Of a DNA stretch of 10,495 bases, positions 6,259-10,495 are shown piece after piece. The stretch comes from Alphaproteobacteria bacterium (GTDB lineage: Bacteria; Pseudomonadota; Alphaproteobacteria; ATCC43930; CGMCC-115725). A program made the translations under genes and the position numbers. The notes under the pieces are model-generated. The model made no database searches. It was given only the letters and a program-made list of their open reading frames with translations, and had not been told where the DNA came from. Within the stretch, counting starts at the first letter, position 1; each line of letters starts with the position of its first letter. The stretch spans positions 1 to 10,495 of the forward strand of contig JASHTP010000305.1 of NCBI GenBank assembly GCA_030040495.1, written 5' to 3'.

Positions 6259-6318
6259 ACTTGCGTCGGAATCCCGGCGGATGAAAGTGCGAAGCACATG
6301 CGGAATCCCGACGCAAGT
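6259..6318 (+). repeat. Complex inverted repeat with inner direct repeats
   Basis: ACTTGCGTCGG (6259-6269) and CCGACGCAAGT (6308-6318) are perfect 11-bp inverted arms. CGGAATCCCG occurs twice in direct orientation at 6267-6276 and 6301-6310, each just inside an arm. The loop contains a further GTGC-GAA-GCAC hairpin (6287-6297). The element ends two bases before the Shine-Dalgarno sequence of the gene at 6333, so in RNA it would fold next to the ribosome binding site. It could be a 5'-leader regulator, an operator or a REP-like dispersed repeat; the window alone cannot decide. Confidence 0.7.
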
Positions 6319-6332
6319 TTAGGGAGATCGCC

Positions 6333-6482
6333 ATGGCATTCGCGGGCTGGATACTGGAGCTCTTCATCCTCGTGGCCGCAACCCTCGTCATCGCGCTGGC
6401 GGTCGTCTACCTCGTCGCCGTCGGCGTCAGCCGCCTGGTGACGGGCTACGGCCGCCGCAGGAGGCTGGCCGGTCACGGCTGA
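6333..6482 (+). CDS. Small single-pass membrane protein (49 residues)
   Basis: This short reading frame encodes 49 residues starting MAFAGWILEL. One strong hydrophobic segment spans about residues 6-32 (WILEL, FILVAATLVI, ALAVVYLVAV). It is followed by a basic tail, GYGRRRRLAGHG, so a single transmembrane helix with the C-terminus in the cytoplasm is predicted from the positive-inside rule. The ATG has an excellent AGGGAGA at 6321-6327 with five bases spacing, and the stop is followed by a strong hairpin, both of which support a real gene. I do not recognise the family. Its upstream anaerobox suggests low-oxygen expression, so a small subunit or assembly factor of a membrane complex is one possibility. 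A small regulator of a transporter is another. Neither is shown by the sequence. Confidence 0.7.
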   Translation: MAFAGWILELFILVAATLVIALAVVYLVAVGVSRLVTGYGRRRRLAGHG

Positions 6483-6490
6483 CGGGCGCC

Positions 6491-6537
6491 GGCGAGCCGC
6501 ATCGCCGCGGCTCGCCAGCGCGGCTTTCGCGAGCCGC
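6491..6537 (+). terminator. Overlapping hairpins after the small membrane gene and before argE
   Basis: GGCGAGCCGC (6491-6500) and GCGGCTCGCC (6507-6516) form a perfect 10-bp stem with a 6-base loop, eight bases after the small gene's stop. The arm at 6507-6514 can instead pair with CGAGCCGC at 6530-6537, so two mutually exclusive folds exist. A short TTT at 6525-6527 follows the first stem. It is most simply a terminator. An attenuator-like role before argE is possible but no leader peptide was found. Confidence 0.5.
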
Positions 6538-6589
6538 CGCCTTGCCTCTGGCGCGGCGTGCCGCGCTCCGGCATAGTGCCCGGGAACGC

Positions 6590-6596
6590 AAGGAAA
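6590..6596 (+). promoter_or_regulatory. Ribosome binding site fixing the argE start
   Basis: AAGGAAA lies five bases before the GTG at 6602. It favours that start over the TTG at 6542, whose extra 20 residues (MPLARRAALR and on) are arginine- and alanine-rich and look like read-through of non-coding DNA. Confidence 0.7.
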
Positions 6597-6601
6597 TCCG
6601 C

Positions 6602-7762
6602 GTGCCCGGCGCCGCCCATTCCAGCCTCGACCTGATCCGCCGCCTCGTCGGCTTCGACACGACGAGCCGCGAGTCCAACCTGGCGCTGATCGATTTCGTG
6701 CAGGGTTATCTCGAGGGCTGGGGCGTCGCCTCCGAGCTGGTCTATGACGGCGAAGGGCGCAAGGCCAATCTCTACGCCACCATCGGCCCCGGCGACATCG
6801 GCGGCATCCTGCTTTCCGGCCATACCGACGTGGTGCCGGTCGACGGCCAGGACTGGGACACCGACCCCTTCGCCGTCACCGAGCGCAATGGCCGCCTCTT
6901 CGGCCGCGGCACCTCGGACATGAAGAGCTTCATCGCCGTGGCGCTGGCGCTGGTGCCGGAATTTCTCGAGCGCAAGCTCAGGACGCCGGTGCATCTCGCC
7001 TTCACCTATGACGAGGAGGTCGGCTGCATCGGCGTGCGCGGCTTGATCGCCGCGCTCAAGGACCGTCCGGTGCGGCCCAAGGCCTGCATCGTCGGCGAGC
7101 CGACCCTGATGCAGCCGGTAATCGCCCACAAGGGCAAGCGCAGCCTGCGCTGCCGCGTGCACGGGCTCGAATCCCATTCGGCGCTGGCCCATCTGGGCGT
7201 CAACGCGGTCGAGGCGGCAGCCGAGATCGTCGCCTTCCTCAAGGCGATGGCGCGGAAGAAGCGCGATCAAGGCCCGTTCGATCCCGCCTTCTCGCCGCCC
7301 TACACCACCGTCCACACCGGCGTCATCCATGGCGGCACTGCGCTCAACATCGTGCCGCGCGCCTGCAGCTTCGAATTCGAGTTCCGCAACATCCCCGCCG
7401 ACGACCCGTCGCTGCTGCTCGCTGAGGTGAAACGCTATGCCGAGACGCTGATGCCGGAGATGCGCGCGGTCGCCAAGGCCACCGGGATATCCTTCGACGA
7501 GCTCAACGCCGTCAAGGGCCTCGACATTGCGCCCGACCATCCGCTGGTGCAGCTCGCGCAGGCGCTGACCGGCGCCAACGATGTCGGCAAAGTGAGCTTC
7601 TGCGCCGAGGCCGGTCTCTATCAGGCCGCCGAGATCCCGACCGTGATCTGCGGCCCCGGCTCGATCGAGGTGGCGCACAAGCCCAACGAGTACGTCACGC
7701 TCGGCCAGGTGCGCCAGTGCGAGAGCTTCATGCGCCGGCTGATGGACCACCTCGCGCGGTGA
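6602..7762 (+). CDS. argE: Acetylornithine deacetylase (ArgE-type, M20 metallopeptidase family)
   Basis: ArgE hydrolyses N2-acetylornithine to ornithine and acetate in arginine synthesis. It is a cytoplasmic dizinc enzyme. From GTG 6602 the protein has 386 residues, the usual length. The M20 metal and catalytic residues are present: SGHTDVVPV (H74, D76), GRGTSDMK (D106, bridging), YDEEVGCIG (E138 general base, E139), GEPT (E166) and the C-terminal VAHKPNEY (H359). The dimerisation or lid domain occupies roughly 175-290 and includes VHGLESHSALAHLGVNA. Some alphaproteobacteria recycle the acetyl group through ArgJ, and ArgE-like enzymes there may act on other N-acyl amino acids, so the exact substrate is less certain than the family. 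The next gene, another N-deacylase, begins 7 bases after the stop and is surely co-transcribed. Confidence 0.88.
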   Translation: MPGAAHSSLDLIRRLVGFDTTSRESNLALIDFVQGYLEGWGVASELVYDGEGRKANLYATIGPGDIGGILLSGHTDVVPVDGQDWDTDPFAVTERNGRLFGRGTSDMKSFIAVALALVPEFLERKLRTPVHLAFTYDEEVGCIGVRGLIAALKDRPVRPKACIVGEPTLMQPVIAHKGKRSLRCRVHGLESHSALAHLGVNAVEAAAEIVAFLKAMARKKRDQGPFDPAFSPPYTTVHTGVIHGGTALNIVPRACSFEFEFRNIPADDPSLLLAEVKRYAETLMPEMRAVAKATGISFDELNAVKGLDIAPDHPLVQLAQALTGANDVGKVSFCAEAGLYQAAEIPTVICGPGSIEVAHKPNEYVTLGQVRQCESFMRRLMDHLAR

Positions 7763-7769
7763 CCCGGCC

Positions 7770-8717
7770 ATGCCCGACGAGCGCTACCGCATCGAGCTCG
7801 AGCCGCCGGACATAGCGCCCTATGCCGGCAACACCGGCATCCCCTACGTCACCAGCGTCGACAGCGGCCGGCCGGGCCCGCATGTGCTGTTGAACGCCCT
7901 CACCCACGGCAACGAGCTCTGCGGCGCGATCGCGCTCGACCGTCTGTTCCGCGACCGCGTGCGCCCCGTCGCCGGCAAGCTCACCCTGAGCTTCGCCAAT
8001 GTCGCGGCCTATCGCCGCTTCGACCCCGCCGACCCGAACGCGTCGCGCTTCGTCGACGAGGATTTCAACCGCCTCTGGGACGACGCCACGCTCGACGGTC
8101 CGCGCCGGAGCGCCGAGCTGCAACGGGCGCGCGCGCTGCGCCCGCTCGTGGCATCGGCCGACCTGCTGCTCGACCTCCACTCGATGCAGCAGGCGACGGC
8201 GCCGCTGATGCTCGCCGGGCTCACCGACAAGTCGCTGCGGCTGGCGCGCCGCGTCGGCGTGCCCGCCATCATCGTGCGCGATGCCGGCCATGCCGCCGGG
8301 CCGCGCATGCGCGATTACGGCGCCTTCGCCGATCCCGCTTCGCCCAAGACGGCACTGCTGGTCGAATGCGGCCAGCATTGGGAGGCGCGCACCGCGGCGA
8401 TGGCGATCGACACCATGCGGCGCTTCCTCGCCGTCTCCGGCGTGCTGCCGCCGGCCGAGGCAGCGCGCCTCCTCGCCGCTCCGGCGCTGCCGCAGCGCGT
8501 GGTCAGCGTCACCGACGCCATCACCATCGCCAGCGACCGCTTCGAGTTCACCGCCGCCTATCGCGGGCTCGAGGTGATCCCGCGCGCCGGCACGCTGATC
8601 GCGCGCGACGGCGACCGCGAGGTGCGCACGCCCTATGACGAGTGCGTGCTGATCATGCCGTCGCGCCGCCTGGTGCGGGGCCAGACGGCGGTGCGCCTCG
8701 GCCGCTTCGCCGGCTGA
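7770..8717 (+). CDS. Succinylglutamate desuccinylase/aspartoacylase-family deacylase (M14-like)
   Basis: This 315-residue zinc carboxypeptidase-like protein belongs to the AstE/AspA group, which removes acyl groups from the amino nitrogen of small amino acids. The expected zinc ligands are seen: THGNE (H46, E49) and DLHS (H137). The catalytic glutamate fits VECGQH (E199), and the substrate-carboxylate motif appears as DEDFNRLW (N100, R101). A C-terminal beta domain from about 240 to 315 completes the fold. The substrate is not given by the sequence. Candidates are N-succinylglutamate, N-acetylaspartate or N-acetyl-diaminobutyrate, the last as for DoeB in ectoine breakdown. The rest of the arginine succinyltransferase or ectoine pathways is not in the window. 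It sits 7 bases after argE and 9 before glpK, in one operon. The ATG at 7770 has only a weak ribosome binding site, consistent with coupling. Confidence 0.85.
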   Translation: MPDERYRIELEPPDIAPYAGNTGIPYVTSVDSGRPGPHVLLNALTHGNELCGAIALDRLFRDRVRPVAGKLTLSFANVAAYRRFDPADPNASRFVDEDFNRLWDDATLDGPRRSAELQRARALRPLVASADLLLDLHSMQQATAPLMLAGLTDKSLRLARRVGVPAIIVRDAGHAAGPRMRDYGAFADPASPKTALLVECGQHWEARTAAMAIDTMRRFLAVSGVLPPAEAARLLAAPALPQRVVSVTDAITIASDRFEFTAAYRGLEVIPRAGTLIARDGDREVRTPYDECVLIMPSRRLVRGQTAVRLGRFAG

Positions 8718-8726
8718 GGCGACGCC

Positions 8727-10223
<1,497 letters not shown>

Positions 10224-10227
10224 GGCG

Positions 10228-10495
10228 TCACGAGGGGCGCTTGCCCCGCGCCTCCGCCTCGAGCCGCGTCACCACCTTGAGATAGGTCAGCATCGGATAG
10301 AGCGCCGAGAAGAGGGCCAGCGCCACCCCATAAGCCCCTTCGCGATAGCCCCTACGCGCGACATAGGATTTCCAGGCGCGACTGAAGAGGCGGCGAAAGG
10401 CGGCGCGGAAGCTCGGGATCTCGCCCCGGTCGATGGCGTCGGCGGCGGCGGCGTCGGAATAGCTGTTGAGCCGGCGGAACATGTCGGAGAGATCG
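10228..10495 (-). CDS. C-terminal end of a probable family 2 glycosyltransferase, 5' part outside the window
   Basis: The minus-strand frame stays open to the right edge, reading DLSDMFRRLNSYSD at the border, so the ATG at 10482 is probably internal and the gene is truncated by the window. The visible 88 or so residues have the style of the tail of WaaE-like family 2 glycosyltransferases of the cell envelope: a RLNSYSD motif, basic amphipathic stretch (SFRAAFRRLFSRAWKSY), then RRGYREGAYGVALALFSALYPMLTYLKV with a hydrophobic, membrane-associating helix, and a charged end. The catalytic GT-A domain would lie to the right. It is convergent with glpK, with only four bases between the two stop codons. 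Identification rests on tail resemblance alone; another membrane-associated family is possible. Confidence 0.6.
   Translation of the reverse strand, partial: DLSDMFRRLNSYSDAAAADAIDRGEIPSFRAAFRRLFSRAWKSYVARRGYREGAYGVALALFSALYPMLTYLKVVTRLEAEARGKRPS

Noticed and set aside
6542..6601. Twenty-residue N-terminal extension of ArgE from TTG 6542
   Set aside because: No ribosome binding site, basic low-complexity residues, and a good AAGGAAA before GTG 6602, where family homology begins.

Overview
The window is a GC-rich, tightly packed bacterial chromosome segment. Gene families and style point to an alphaproteobacterium, with Rhodospirillales- or Hyphomicrobiales-like relatives most likely. The pointers are an FdhD with a single-cysteine loop, a short NAD kinase with a GGDGF motif, an MCP without a CheR-tethering tail, and CtrA-like and Fnr/FixK-like boxes. 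This placement is inference from motifs. No rRNA, tRNA, CRISPR array, insertion sequence or phage gene is visible, and no gene-free stretch exceeds 300 bases.

Left edge (1-1215, minus strand): fdhD, then a window-truncated mobA overlapping it by 4 nt. Both serve molybdenum-cofactor enzymes: formate dehydrogenase sulfuration and guanylylation of molybdopterin. Divergent from them (1398-4260, plus strand) lies a chemotaxis module of two near-identical exported single-Cache proteins (about 74% identical by eye) and a methyl-accepting chemotaxis protein. Each Cache gene has its own upstream TTAA-N7-TTTA box followed by a -10-like element at identical spacing, so promoter and gene appear to have been duplicated together. 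The boxes resemble CtrA sites.

Centre (4355-6482, plus strand): moaA (first step of molybdopterin synthesis) and nadK (NADP synthesis). Next comes a regulatory-looking gap with an Fnr/FixK-type anaerobox and a complex inverted repeat that ends just before the ribosome binding site of a 49-residue membrane protein at 6333-6482. I found that small gene by reading the sequence directly.

Right (6602-10223, plus strand): a likely three-gene operon of an ArgE-type M20 deacetylase, an AstE/aspartoacylase-family M14 deacylase and glycerol kinase, with gaps of 7 and 9 nt. Convergent with it at the right edge is the C-terminal end of what looks like a family 2 glycosyltransferase.

The strongest leads are the paired soluble Cache proteins with their MCP and CtrA-like promoters, and the anaerobox, repeat and small membrane protein unit.
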